From positions 1 through 18,446 of the forward strand of contig JAGAHK010000422.1 of the NCBI GenBank assembly GCA_017627115.1: a stretch of 18,446 nucleotides of DNA, read 5' to 3'. The notes below the pieces were generated by a model. That model was not told the DNA's origin. It made no database searches and saw nothing but the letters and a program-made list of their open reading frames with translations. The position numbers were made by a program, and so were the translations under genes. Source of the stretch: Bacillota bacterium. GTDB lineage: Bacteria; Bacillota; Clostridia; Lachnospirales; CAG-274. This document shows positions 1-6,295 of this stretch, piece by piece; position 1 is the first letter of the stretch, and every line of letters starts with the position of its first letter.

Positions 1-35
1 AACCGATTCCCCTCACCTCCATCCAAAAGAAACGT

Positions 36-78
36 AAAAGTGCCTAAAACTCGGTTTATCGGGTCTTAGGCACTTTTT
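36..78 (+). terminator. Strong hairpin terminator near left edge
   Basis: A 12-bp perfect stem (36-47 with 66-77) continues inward past one mismatch with 49-54 pairing 59-64 (two G-U pairs), closing on a 4-base loop. Five T residues follow at 74-78. It fits a Rho-independent terminator for a rightward gene outside the window. Because the left arm begins with AAAA it could also act leftward. Confidence 0.8.
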
Positions 79-109
79 GCGTAAATACGCATTTTTCTCT
101 AATGCTTAA

Positions 110-149
110 AAAAACTGCCATTCATACATAAAAACTGCCGTTCATACAT
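110..149. repeat. Two tandem copies of a 20-bp direct repeat
   Basis: Positions 110-129 and 130-149 are the same 20-bp unit (aaaaactgcc, then a or g, then ttcatacat) in perfect tandem with one difference, A120 versus G140. The pair ends 6 bp before the -35 box at 156, so it could be an operator or just a small duplication. No protein that binds it can be inferred. Confidence 0.8.
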
Positions 150-155
150 ATTCTG

Positions 156-184
156 TTGAAAAAATCCCTTTCATTTGTTATATT
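156..184 (+). promoter_or_regulatory. Sigma-A-type promoter for the secreted-protein gene
   Basis: TTGAAA at 156-161 and TATATT at 179-184 are separated by 17 bp, each one base from the vegetative consensus. Transcription would start near 191, giving a leader of about 305 nt before the start codon at 496. The -10 box overlaps the outer edge of the inverted-repeat element at 182-444. Confidence 0.6.
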
Positions 185-444
185 ATAGCAAACGACATTT
201 TAACCAACTAAGGAAGTCCCCCGCTTCTAAAGCGGGGTGCTTACTTAAAATTCAGTGGGTCAGCACTTTTGCTGCGCAAAAGCCAGGCAAAGCCTGTCCG
301 CATCTATCGTTGAGGTGCAATGTTCAAGCTCCCACTGAATTTGGAATTGCTTGCAATTCCGTTGGTTATGAATATGTAGCAGAAATTTATTTCTGCGGAA
401 TACGAATATCATTGACATTTCGGAATTGTCGTTTACGGTATAAT
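182..444. mobile_element. MITE-like hairpin-rich element with imperfect terminal inverted repeats
   Basis: The ends match in inverted orientation: ATTATA plus AAACGACA (182-197) against TGTCGTTT plus TATAAT (427-444), with a 2-base offset. Inside is a 12-bp perfect inverted repeat (248-259 with 331-342). There are also short hairpins at 219-237 (8 bp, 3-nt loop), 266-282 (7 bp, 3-nt loop), 284-296 (5 bp, 3-nt loop), 343-360 (8 bp, 2-base centre) and 379-396 (7 bp, 4-nt loop). No convincing coding sequence is present. The hairpin near 219 recalls end hairpins of IS200/IS605-type elements, but that is only a resemblance. The exact boundaries and any target duplication are uncertain. Confidence 0.5.
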
Positions 445-495
445 TAAACCTGCCGCGAAAATCTACAACTACAAAAACAGAAAGGAGTGTAATGT

Positions 496-1824
496 ATGAA
501 AAGAAAGAATAAACTTACCGCCGCTATACTGACCTTTGCCCTGGCACTTACGCCTGTTGACCTTGTTTTTGGACACAACTTTTATGACCATGCCTACGGT
601 GATATTGACGGCAGGATAGTATATCTTTCCGACAAAGACGAGCCTGCCCTTATCACACCCGAAAAATTCTATGTTTTCTCATCAAAGGGCACACTTGTTT
701 ACGATACGGATATACCTTGTGATGAAGTCAAAGCGATGTTTGCCGACGATACATCCGCATTTTATCTGACAGGCGAAACAAACGGCGATCATGTGACTTA
801 TTATCTGCACAAAATATCACGCGACGGCAAGAGAAAAAGCGGAAAAATGGAATTCCCGCCCAAATTGCGCGAAACAGACCCCGATTATACAGACAGTTTC
901 ACGCCATACAACACAAAGTATTCGTTTTATAAAAACTATGTGATGTTTGAAACCGTACCGCAAACGGAGAGCGGCATAAAATCTCCGCTGCATTTCGGCT
1001 TTGCCCGCAACAGCCTTGCTTCCATACTCAATCTTGAAGAAGATGTCGGCATAAAGGTCATACCGCAGCCTCCCGTTCAGCATCACGGCGGCAGCACATC
1101 AAGCGGCGGAGGAGGCGGCGGCAAAGGCAGCAGGTCCGACTATGACCCGCAAGTCTCATCTTCGCTCAATATAGGCGGCTACGATTCGGTGCATTACACA
1201 TCATATCTTTATGATTATGCGCTTAAAGACAGCAGCGGCGTAAGCCTGCTTTTTCCGCAGGTATATGCGGACGGCAGCCTTATACATCAGATGCAAAACA
1301 ACAATAGTTCGGGGCTTTTTATCTGCGAAAACGAGTACCCCGAAAGCACGGGAGACCCTTTGCCGAAATATACAAATCCGCGTCTTGTTGTCGAGTCATA
1401 CGACAATGACAGTCTTGTAACGGGTGATATTTACGATTACCGCAACGGTATCATAGCCGTAGGCAAGGATGCGAACGCAAATTCGCAGGGTTTTAAAAAT
1501 GCTTTTGTAGCGTTTTACGATCTTGATGTGAATAAGGGAAAAAAGTGTTTTATTACCGACTACACGCCAAATGACGGCATAAATGTCAGCACACCTTATA
1601 TCAAGGTGTATAAAGGAAAAACTTATATTTTTCGGTATGAAACAAAAGAAGATAAAACAGTGCTGAAATACGGAAAACTCAATAAAAATGCAGAGCTTGA
1701 AAATGTTTGTGTGATAGATGACAAGGATATAATACCTGCCGAACCGATGATACGCGAAGACCTGCTTTATTATATCATACAAAAAGACGGGCAGTACAGC
1801 ATAGCGAGAAAAAATTTCAAATAA
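496..1824 (+). CDS. Predicted secreted protein of unknown function
   Basis: A 442-residue protein I do not recognise. Residues 1-26 look like a Sec signal peptide: basic start (MKRKNK), hydrophobic core about 8-24, likely cleavage near FG-HN. There is no lipobox cysteine, no sortase motif and no later membrane segment, so release outside the cell or loose wall association is inferred. The mature part is rich in Tyr, Asp and short beta-strand-like stretches resembling repeated blade-like units, interrupted at about 190-216 by a Pro/His/Gly/Ser-rich linker with a run of six glycines. This suggests two beta-rich domains joined by a flexible tether. No catalytic motif is evident. An AAAGGAG ribosome-binding site at 481-487 lies 8 nt before the ATG; the out-of-frame ATG at 492 is not used. 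It is convergent with the ribosomal cluster and shares its terminator. Confidence 0.8.
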   Translation: MKRKNKLTAAILTFALALTPVDLVFGHNFYDHAYGDIDGRIVYLSDKDEPALITPEKFYVFSSKGTLVYDTDIPCDEVKAMFADDTSAFYLTGETNGDHVTYYLHKISRDGKRKSGKMEFPPKLRETDPDYTDSFTPYNTKYSFYKNYVMFETVPQTESGIKSPLHFGFARNSLASILNLEEDVGIKVIPQPPVQHHGGSTSSGGGGGGKGSRSDYDPQVSSSLNIGGYDSVHYTSYLYDYALKDSSGVSLLFPQVYADGSLIHQMQNNNSSGLFICENEYPESTGDPLPKYTNPRLVVESYDNDSLVTGDIYDYRNGIIAVGKDANANSQGFKNAFVAFYDLDVNKGKKCFITDYTPNDGINVSTPYIKVYKGKTYIFRYETKEDKTVLKYGKLNKNAELENVCVIDDKDIIPAEPMIREDLLYYIIQKDGQYSIARKNFK

Positions 1825-1857
1825 AAAAAGCGGATCCCCTTAAACATCACCGCATAA

Positions 1858-1890
1858 AAAAGACGGAAAACGCAATGTTCTCCGTCTTTT
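1858..1890. terminator. Bidirectional terminator between convergent genes
   Basis: A 10-bp perfect stem (1858-1867 with 1881-1890) has A runs on the left and T runs on the right, extended by 3 bp past one mismatch. It lies 33 bp after the stop of the rightward gene and 22 bp after the stop of L17 on the other strand. It therefore ends both the secreted-protein transcript and the alpha-type operon. Confidence 0.9.
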
Positions 1891-1912
1891 ATATTTGTTA
1901 TCTTAATTATTA

Positions 1913-2449
1913 TCAGATAAGTTCAAGAATAACTGTCTCTGCGCCGTCACCGCGTCTTGCGCCGACCTTGATCATTCTTGTGTAGCCGCCGTTTCTGTCA
2001 GCGTACTTGGGAGCGATCTCCTCGAAAAGCTTTTTAGCCATATCTACCTTAACTGTGTTGCTTCTTACCTTTCTGCCGTCAGCAGGAACCTCTGTTACAG
2101 GGTAAAGGTAAGCAAGGATCTTTCTTCTTGCGTTAAGACGGCTGGGCTGATCTTTCTTGATAGTCTTTTCAACTTCATCAAAAACAGTCACTTTCTTGCC
2201 GTTAACAACTTCCTTAACGCGCTTGCCTTCTGCATCCTTTTTAGCAACCTTTGCAGTTACCGTTACTTCATCAAAGTTATCCTTTTCCTTAACAGCAAGA
2301 GTGATAAGCTTCTCGGCAATGCTTCTGATCTCTTTAGCCTTTGCCTCGGTAGTTTCGATCTTGCCGCGGTATAATAAATTAGTAACCTGGTTACGAAGCA
2401 ATGCCTTACGCTGGCTTGCTGTACGTCCCAGCTTTCTGTATCCAGACAT
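1913..2449 (-). CDS. rplQ: 50S ribosomal protein L17 with internal insertion
   Basis: L17 sits at the polypeptide exit region of the large subunit. The N-terminal signature ([17 protein letters not shown], residues 4-20), the [13 protein letters not shown] helix (31-43) and the C-terminal [16 protein letters not shown] block (153-168) are clear. At 178 residues it is much longer than the usual 113-130. The extra length is a charged segment of about 45 residues (roughly 57-100) inserted before the SRLNARRK helix. From memory, comparable insertions occur in other Clostridia. It is the last gene of the unit, 16 bp after rpoA, with GGAGG before the ATG and a terminator just beyond. Confidence 0.98.
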   Translation of the reverse strand: MSGYRKLGRTASQRKALLRNQVTNLLYRGKIETTEAKAKEIRSIAEKLITLAVKEKDNFDEVTVTAKVAKKDAEGKRVKEVVNGKKVTVFDEVEKTIKKDQPSRLNARRKILAYLYPVTEVPADGRKVRSNTVKVDMAKKLFEEIAPKYADRNGGYTRMIKVGARRGDGAETVILELI

Positions 2450-2465
2450 TTGTAAACCTCCTTAA

Positions 2466-3419
2466 TTATTCCTCACTCGGGCTTAAACTCAAGCCAAGCT
2501 CGGCCAACTTATTAAGTACTTCCTCAAGTGACTTACGTCCGAGGTTACGTACTTTCATCATATCTTCTTCTGTTTTGCTTGCAAGGTCTTCAACAGTGTT
2601 GATACCGGCACGCTTCAGGCAGTTGTAAGAACGTACCGAAAGGTCAAGTTCCTCAATGCTGAGTTCAAGCACCTTTTCTTTCTTGCCTTCTTCTTTTTCG
2701 ACAAGTATCTCGGCATTTCTTGCGCTGTCGGACAAGTCCACAAAAAGATTGAGATGTTCGTTCAAAATCTTTGCGCCAAGGCTGACTGCTTCATCGGGTG
2801 CGATAGTACCGTCTGTCCAAACCTCAAATGTAAGCTTGTCATAATCGGTGATCTGACCTACACGCGTATCTTCCACACGGAAGTTAACACGTCTGACAGG
2901 AGTATAAAGAGAATCTACAGGGATCATACGAAGCGGCTGATCCGACCTTTTATTTTTAGACGCATCAACATAGCCGCGGCCCTTTGTAATGGTGATCTCG
3001 ACAACAAGCCTGCTATCGGGACCGCCGCTCAAAGTTGCGATATGCAGATCGGGATTAAGTATCTCGATATCCGCATCGACCTTGATGTCGCTTGCCTTTA
3101 CCTCACACTCGCCCGTAGCGTCGATATAAGCGATCTTGGGCTCGGGGCTGTCACTGTTGTTTTTGATAGCAAGATTTTTAAGATTGAGGATGATCTCAGT
3201 CACGTCTTCCTTAACACCGGGAATGGTGCTGAATTCGTGCAGGACGCCTTCTATCTTAACATTGCTTACAGCAGCGCCGGGTAAGGAAGAAAGCAATATT
3301 CTTCTCAAAGAGTTGCCAAGTGTGGTACCGTAGCCTCTTTCAAGCGGCTCTACCACAAAGCAGCCGTAGTTGGTGTCTTTTTCTGTAATCTCAATGCGAG
3401 GTTTCTCAAATTCAAACAC
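2466..3419 (-). CDS. rpoA: DNA-directed RNA polymerase subunit alpha
   Basis: Alpha dimerises to nucleate RNA polymerase assembly and contacts UP elements and activators through its C-terminal domain. The N-terminal domain shows [20 protein letters not shown]; the C-terminal domain, the last ~65 residues, includes [14 protein letters not shown] with the conserved DNA-contacting Arg and Asn, then the [13 protein letters not shown] helix. I place the start at a GTG (3417-3419), giving 317 residues: GGAGG lies 9 nt upstream, whereas the in-frame TTG at 3426-3428 directly abuts the Shine-Dalgarno. The protein then begins [11 protein letters not shown], as is common in Firmicutes. It lies between S4 (71 bp) and L17 (16 bp). 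Confidence 0.97.
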   Translation of the reverse strand: MFEFEKPRIEITEKDTNYGCFVVEPLERGYGTTLGNSLRRILLSSLPGAAVSNVKIEGVLHEFSTIPGVKEDVTEIILNLKNLAIKNNSDSPEPKIAYIDATGECEVKASDIKVDADIEILNPDLHIATLSGGPDSRLVVEITITKGRGYVDASKNKRSDQPLRMIPVDSLYTPVRRVNFRVEDTRVGQITDYDKLTFEVWTDGTIAPDEAVSLGAKILNEHLNLFVDLSDSARNAEILVEKEEGKKEKVLELSIEELDLSVRSYNCLKRAGINTVEDLASKTEEDMMKVRNLGRKSLEEVLNKLAELGLSLSPSEE

Positions 3420-3490
3420 TCTGTCCAACCTCCCTAATAGTCATTTTTAATAAAAAAGTATCAATAAACACTGTTAAACACAGCGGGATA

Positions 3491-4081
3491 TTACTTGCTG
3501 TACAACTCGACGATAAGTGTTTCGTTAACAGGCAAGTCAAGCTGCTCTCTCTTGGGAAGTGCGTTTACACTGCCGCTGAGCTTGTCATGGTCAGCAGTTA
3601 ACCATTCGGGAACTATTCTTGAAGATGTTACATCAAGAACATCCTTAAATCTCTGAAGATCCTTTTTGCTTTCCTTGATCTCGATAACATCGCCGACCTT
3701 TACCTGCTGTGAAGGGATGTTAGCCTTGCTGCCGTTTATTGTAACAAGATTGTGTCTTACGATCTGTCTTGCTTCCTTTCTTGTACGGCCGTAACCAAGT
3801 CTGTAAACAACGTTGTCAAGTCTTAATTCAAGAAGCATAAGAAGGTTTTCACCTGCGATGCCGTGCATCTTTTCAGCCTTCACATAGTAGTTTCTGAACT
3901 GCTTTTCAAGAACGCCGTATATAAACTTAACTTTCTGCTTTTCTTTTAACTGAACGCCATATTCACTTAACTTACGCATATTTCTCTTGCGGCGGCTTGC
4001 TTTCTTGCTTGAACCAAGAACAGCAGGCTCAATGCCCAAGTATCTGCATCTTTTAAGGATAGGACCCATATCTCTAGCCAT
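3491..4081 (-). CDS. rpsD: 30S ribosomal protein S4, zinc-free form
   Basis: S4 is a primary 16S rRNA-binding protein that nucleates small-subunit assembly and in several bacteria represses its own mRNA. The S4 RNA-binding domain is visible at about 87-148, including RLGYGRTRKEARQIVRH (94-110). The N-terminal region (1-60) has a single cysteine (C12) in place of the four-cysteine zinc site of other S4 forms, so this is the zinc-independent type. Length 196 is close to the usual 200-209. It sits inside the S13-S11-S4-RpoA-L17 unit, as in the E. coli alpha operon, and unlike B. subtilis, where rpsD stands alone. This makes S4 a candidate regulator of the S13 leader. Confidence 0.98.
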   Translation of the reverse strand: MARDMGPILKRCRYLGIEPAVLGSSKKASRRKRNMRKLSEYGVQLKEKQKVKFIYGVLEKQFRNYYVKAEKMHGIAGENLLMLLELRLDNVVYRLGYGRTRKEARQIVRHNLVTINGSKANIPSQQVKVGDVIEIKESKKDLQRFKDVLDVTSSRIVPEWLTADHDKLSGSVNALPKREQLDLPVNETLIVELYSK

Positions 4082-4128
4082 TTATAAGTACCTCCGTTAT
4101 TATCCTAAAACAAATTAAACTGTAACAA

Positions 4129-4530
4129 TTATACTCTTCTTCTCTTAGGCGGTCTGCATCCGTTGTGAGGAACGGGTGTTACGTCCTTGATCATTGTTAC
4201 ATCAAGACCTGCTGCCTGTAAAGCACGGATAGCTGCTTCACGTCCGCTGCCGGGTCCCTTTACGAAAACTTCAACTGTCTTTAAGCCGTAATCCTTTGCA
4301 GCGCCTGCTGCCTTCTCGGCTGCCATCTGTGCAGCATAAGGAGTGGACTTTCTTGAACCTCTGAAACCAAGCTCGCCTGCGCTTGCCCATGAAAGAGCGT
4401 TGCCTGCGGCATCTGTTATCGTTACGATTGTGTTATTAAAAGTTGACTGAATGTGTGCAGCACCGCGTTCAACGACCTTTTTGTCACGGCGGCGGCGTCC
4501 GACAGTCTTCTTAACTGCTTTCTTAGCCAT
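4129..4530 (-). CDS. rpsK: 30S ribosomal protein S11
   Basis: S11 lies on the 30S platform near the mRNA exit and the S6/S18 pair. It is recognised by [16 protein letters not shown] (25-40), [14 protein letters not shown] (55-68), [14 protein letters not shown] (91-104) and the C-terminal [18 protein letters not shown]. Length 133 is slightly above the usual ~129, owing to a lysine-rich N-terminus. AGGAGG precedes the ATG. It lies 36 bp after S13 and 47 bp before S4. Confidence 0.98.
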   Translation of the reverse strand: MAKKAVKKTVGRRRRDKKVVERGAAHIQSTFNNTIVTITDAAGNALSWASAGELGFRGSRKSTPYAAQMAAEKAAGAAKDYGLKTVEVFVKGPGSGREAAIRALQAAGLDVTMIKDVTPVPHNGCRPPKRRRV

Positions 4531-4566
4531 TTAAATGTACCTCCTAAATCAAATTGAATCGGTTAA

Positions 4567-4935
4567 TTATTTCTTCTTGTTTGCAACAGTCCTTCTGGGA
4601 CCCTTACGTGTACGAGCGTTCGTCTTTGTCTTCTGTCCTCTTACGGGAAGACCCTTTCTGTGACGAATACCTCTGTAGCAGCCGATTTCAACCAATCTCT
4701 TGATATTAAGAGCGATCTCACGTCTTAAATCACCTTCAACAGTCTGTGTTTCAGCGATGACGTCACGAATTTTCGCAACTTCTTCATCTGTAAGGTCTCT
4801 TACTCTTGTATCAGGGTTTACGCCTGCTTCTGCAAGTATTCTGTTTGAGCTTGCGCGTCCGATACCGTAAACATAAGTAAGACCAATTTCAATTCTTTTT
4901 TCTCTCGGTAAGTCTACACCCGCTATACGAGCCAT
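4567..4935 (-). CDS. rpsM: 30S ribosomal protein S13
   Basis: S13 forms head-region intersubunit bridges and contacts P-site tRNA with its basic tail. The start [14 protein letters not shown], the helix-two-turn-helix motif [12 protein letters not shown] (23-34), the block [20 protein letters not shown] (85-104) and a Lys/Arg-rich C-terminus are all present at the normal length of 122. AGGAGG at 4948-4953 precedes the ATG with 12 nt spacing. It is the first gene of the second transcription unit, behind a dedicated promoter and a structured ~230-nt leader rather than following L36 closely as in most Firmicutes. Confidence 0.98.
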   Translation of the reverse strand: MARIAGVDLPREKRIEIGLTYVYGIGRASSNRILAEAGVNPDTRVRDLTDEEVAKIRDVIAETQTVEGDLRREIALNIKRLVEIGCYRGIRHRKGLPVRGQKTKTNARTRKGPRRTVANKKK

Positions 4936-5168
4936 ATACTTATTGCACCTCCTGGTTTAATTTACGCCGTCTTAACGGCACGATCGTTACTGCTGCGATT
5001 GACCGACCGCAGCGTCGAGATTTGTTATCAAATGCGTTTCATCGGACAGCCGCTTCCTTTGAAACAAGTGTGAGCAAGAGCCATTTCGGAAGCCCTTGCC
5101 TCAGTACCCAAGGCATATCGGGGTATCTGACCCCTCAAAACCATATTAATTTATTTGATGTCAAACCA
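4936..5168 (-). promoter_or_regulatory. Structured 5' leader of the S13-S11-S4-RpoA-L17 operon
   Basis: In transcript order it can form these helices: GGGGT/ACCCC (5130-5134 with 5120-5124); GCAAGGGC/GCTCTTGC (5092-5099 with 5074-5081, one G-U); GTTTC/GAAAC (5061-5065 with 5036-5040); ATTTG/CAAAT (5029-5033 with 5020-5024); GCTGCG/CGCAGC (5008-5013 with 4992-4997); and GCCGT/ACGGC (4975-4979 with 4966-4970). The loop of the 8-bp stem (TTCC) plus flanking GC is complementary to GGAAGC at 5052-5057, a possible pseudoknot. No U-run follows the last hairpin, so control would more likely be translational. It matches no riboswitch consensus I know. Confidence 0.55.
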
Positions 5169-5174
5169 ATTTAT

Positions 5175-5203
5175 AGTATACCAAACGGGACAGCATAAAT
5201 CAA
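5175..5203 (-). promoter_or_regulatory. Promoter of the S13 (alpha-type) operon
   Basis: On the minus strand TTGATT (5198-5203) and TATACT (5175-5180) are separated by 17 bp. Directly upstream (5204-5250) are A and T tracts that look like an UP element. The predicted start is near 5168. With the terminator after L36, this makes S13 to L17 an independent unit. Confidence 0.8.
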
Positions 5204-5333
5204 GTGTTTTTTTCATTTTTTACAAAAAAAAATTACCAAAAATAGCCGAATTTTTGCCCCTAAATGAGGTAATTTCTGCCACATTGAACAAGAAATATCA
5301 AGATGTGACACAGGGCAGACTATATTTAGTGGT

Positions 5334-5406
5334 TTGCGGCATCGCTGCGCTCGCCCGTCTGGCGAAAAGCAGGCTTTTCTCCGGCGATGTTGTCGCTATG
5401 CGGCAA
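5334..5406. repeat. Imperfect palindromic (REP-like) element between L36 and S13
   Basis: Nested inverted repeats are visible: outer TTGCGGCAT/ATGCGGCAA (5334-5342 with 5398-5406, one G-G mismatch), middle CATCGC/GCGATG (5340-5345 with 5384-5389) and a central GAAAAGC-AG-GCTTTTC (5364-5379). It lies between the L36 terminator and the S13 promoter and is more GC-rich than the A/T-rich DNA beside it. It may be an inserted dispersed palindrome. Confidence 0.45.
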
Positions 5407-5426
5407 CGAGCATACTTCAATAAAGC

Positions 5427-5461
5427 AAAAAGAGACCCCCCTTGCGGAGATCTCTCTTTTT
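5427..5461. terminator. Terminator after L36 (bidirectional)
   Basis: A 9-bp stem AAAAAGAGA/TCTCTTTTT (5427-5435 with 5453-5461) encloses a shorter inner stem (GGAG region with the C run). Read leftward it begins 50 bp after the L36 stop and ends in TTTTTGCTTTATT. It would stop most transcription from the S10/spc unit before S13. The same hairpin has a T run in the rightward direction. Confidence 0.75.
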
Positions 5462-5510
5462 AATTTCTAATATTAAAAATTAATTATATCAATACCTTAT
5501 GCGGCAAAGA

Positions 5511-5624
5511 TCAGCCCTGCTTCTGCTTATGCTTGGGGTTGTCGCAGATAATTCTAACTGCGCCTTTTCTTCTGATAACTCTGCACTTTTCGCACATGGG
5601 TTTAACTGATGGTCTGACTTTCAT
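5511..5624 (-). CDS. rpmJ: 50S ribosomal protein L36
   Basis: A 37-residue protein, the smallest in the large subunit, bound to 23S rRNA. All four zinc ligands of the standard C-C-C-H ribbon are present: C11, C14, C27 and H32. I chose the ATG at 5624 because AGGAG lies 8 nt upstream and the protein starts [14 protein letters not shown], the family start. A longer in-frame reading back to 5708 would overlap infA and add a non-conserved extension, so it is rejected. It follows infA by 13 bp and is the last gene before the terminator at 5427-5461. Confidence 0.97.
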   Translation of the reverse strand: MKVRPSVKPMCEKCRVIRRKGAVRIICDNPKHKQKQG

Positions 5625-5637
5625 TTCTATTCTCCTT

Positions 5638-5856
5638 TCACTTATCTCTCCAGGTAATCCTGCCTTTGGACAGATCGTAGGGTGACATTTCAACGCGAAC
5701 CTTGTCACCCGGGATTATCTTGATAAAGTTCATACGCAGTTTACCGGAAATATGAGCAAGAATTTTATGTCCATTTTCAAGCTCTACCTGAAACATAGCA
5801 TTTGGAAGTTTTTCGAGGACGGTGCCCTCAACTTCTATTACATCGTTTTTAGCCAA
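5638..5856 (-). CDS. infA: Translation initiation factor IF-1
   Basis: IF-1 occupies the 30S A site during initiation and works with IF-2 and IF-3. At 72 residues it is the standard length and a single S1/OB-fold domain: [20 protein letters not shown] (5-24), then [18 protein letters not shown] and [20 protein letters not shown]. The start codon is TTG (5854-5856), supported by GGAGG 9 nt upstream and by MAK at the expected terminus. It sits 13 bp from both the KOW-protein gene and L36, probably translated as a tight trio. Confidence 0.98.
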   Translation of the reverse strand: MAKNDVIEVEGTVLEKLPNAMFQVELENGHKILAHISGKLRMNFIKIIPGDKVRVEMSPYDLSKGRITWRDK

Positions 5857-5869
5857 GGCTTATAACCTC

Positions 5870-6127
5870 CTACTTTCGATAAGTTTCTAACGCCTTACGA
5901 ATATCGGCATCAAGCAGATATTCATTATCATTAAGTTTACGGTTTATTGTCATATCGACATTTTTGGTTATCTGAACGTGTATTTTTTTCTTTTTCTTTG
6001 GTTTTTCAAGCCTGCGCAGCCTGCCATCGACAAGATACACATAGGTATCATCGCAATCGACCACAATAAAGGGCAGCGCCTTGTCACGTCCGCTTTTAGA
6101 AAATACCACTTGACCTTTTGTACACAA
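5870..6127 (-). CDS. KOW-domain RNA-binding protein (L14e-like, YbzG type)
   Basis: An 85-residue basic protein with an N-terminal KOW/SH3-like segment (GQVVFSKSGRDKALPFIVVD, 5-24, then YVYLVDGRLRRL), a run of five lysines (45-49) and a C-terminal helix (DADIRKALETYRK). Proteins of this kind sit just before infA in many Firmicutes, B. subtilis ybzG being the one I recall. They resemble eukaryotic/archaeal L14e, and RNA or ribosome binding is presumed but not defined. The start is TTG at 6125-6127, with GGGAGG 8 nt upstream. No map gene separates it from adk; instead 168 bp of A/T-rich DNA with a possible promoter lies upstream. Confidence 0.88.
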   Translation of the reverse strand: MCTKGQVVFSKSGRDKALPFIVVDCDDTYVYLVDGRLRRLEKPKKKKKIHVQITKNVDMTINRKLNDNEYLLDADIRKALETYRK

Positions 6128-6168
6128 AATATGTTCCTCCCTTAAATATTTACTTAAATATTTTTAAA

Positions 6169-6196
6169 AATATAAATATTTGCTAATGAGTGTCAT
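6169..6196 (-). promoter_or_regulatory. Possible internal promoter for KOW protein-infA-rpmJ
   Basis: ATGACA (6191-6196) and TATATT (6169-6174), each one base from consensus, are separated by 16 bp. They lie in the A/T-rich 168-bp gap after adk and about 42 bp before the TTG start. In such A/T-rich DNA a chance match is quite possible. Confidence 0.4.
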
Positions 6197-6295
6197 ATTT
6201 ACCGCGGGCCAAACGGCAAAATTTATCCCTGCACGAAGCCGTATGCAACCAAATGATTCAGCGGCTTTTGCAAACTTATCACGGCAACAGACTTT

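Noticed and set aside
412..444. TTGACA (412-417) with TATAAT (439-444) as a promoter for the gene at 496
   Set aside because: The hexamers are perfect, but the 21-bp spacing is too long for a normal sigma-A promoter and no -35 is found at 17 bp. The site at 156-184 is better.
175..447. Open frame of 90 codons on the plus strand
   Set aside because: It lies across the hairpin-rich inverted-repeat element, has no clear ribosome-binding site and no protein-like pattern.
2754..3284. Plus-strand open frame (176 codons) opposite rpoA
   Set aside because: It is antisense to an unmistakable rpoA and has no start signals.
4936..5168. A known riboswitch (TPP, SAM, cobalamin, glycine, T-box) in the S13 leader
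   Set aside because: None of the characteristic conserved boxes I know are present, and the downstream genes are ribosomal.
5155..5463. Open frame of 102 codons on the plus strand in the L36-S13 gap
   Set aside because: It runs against the S13 promoter, leader, palindrome and terminator, has no Shine-Dalgarno and reads like translated repeat and A/T-rich DNA.
5625..5708. N-terminal extension of L36 into infA
   Set aside because: The added residues are not L36-like and overlap infA; the ATG at 5624 has its own AGGAG site.
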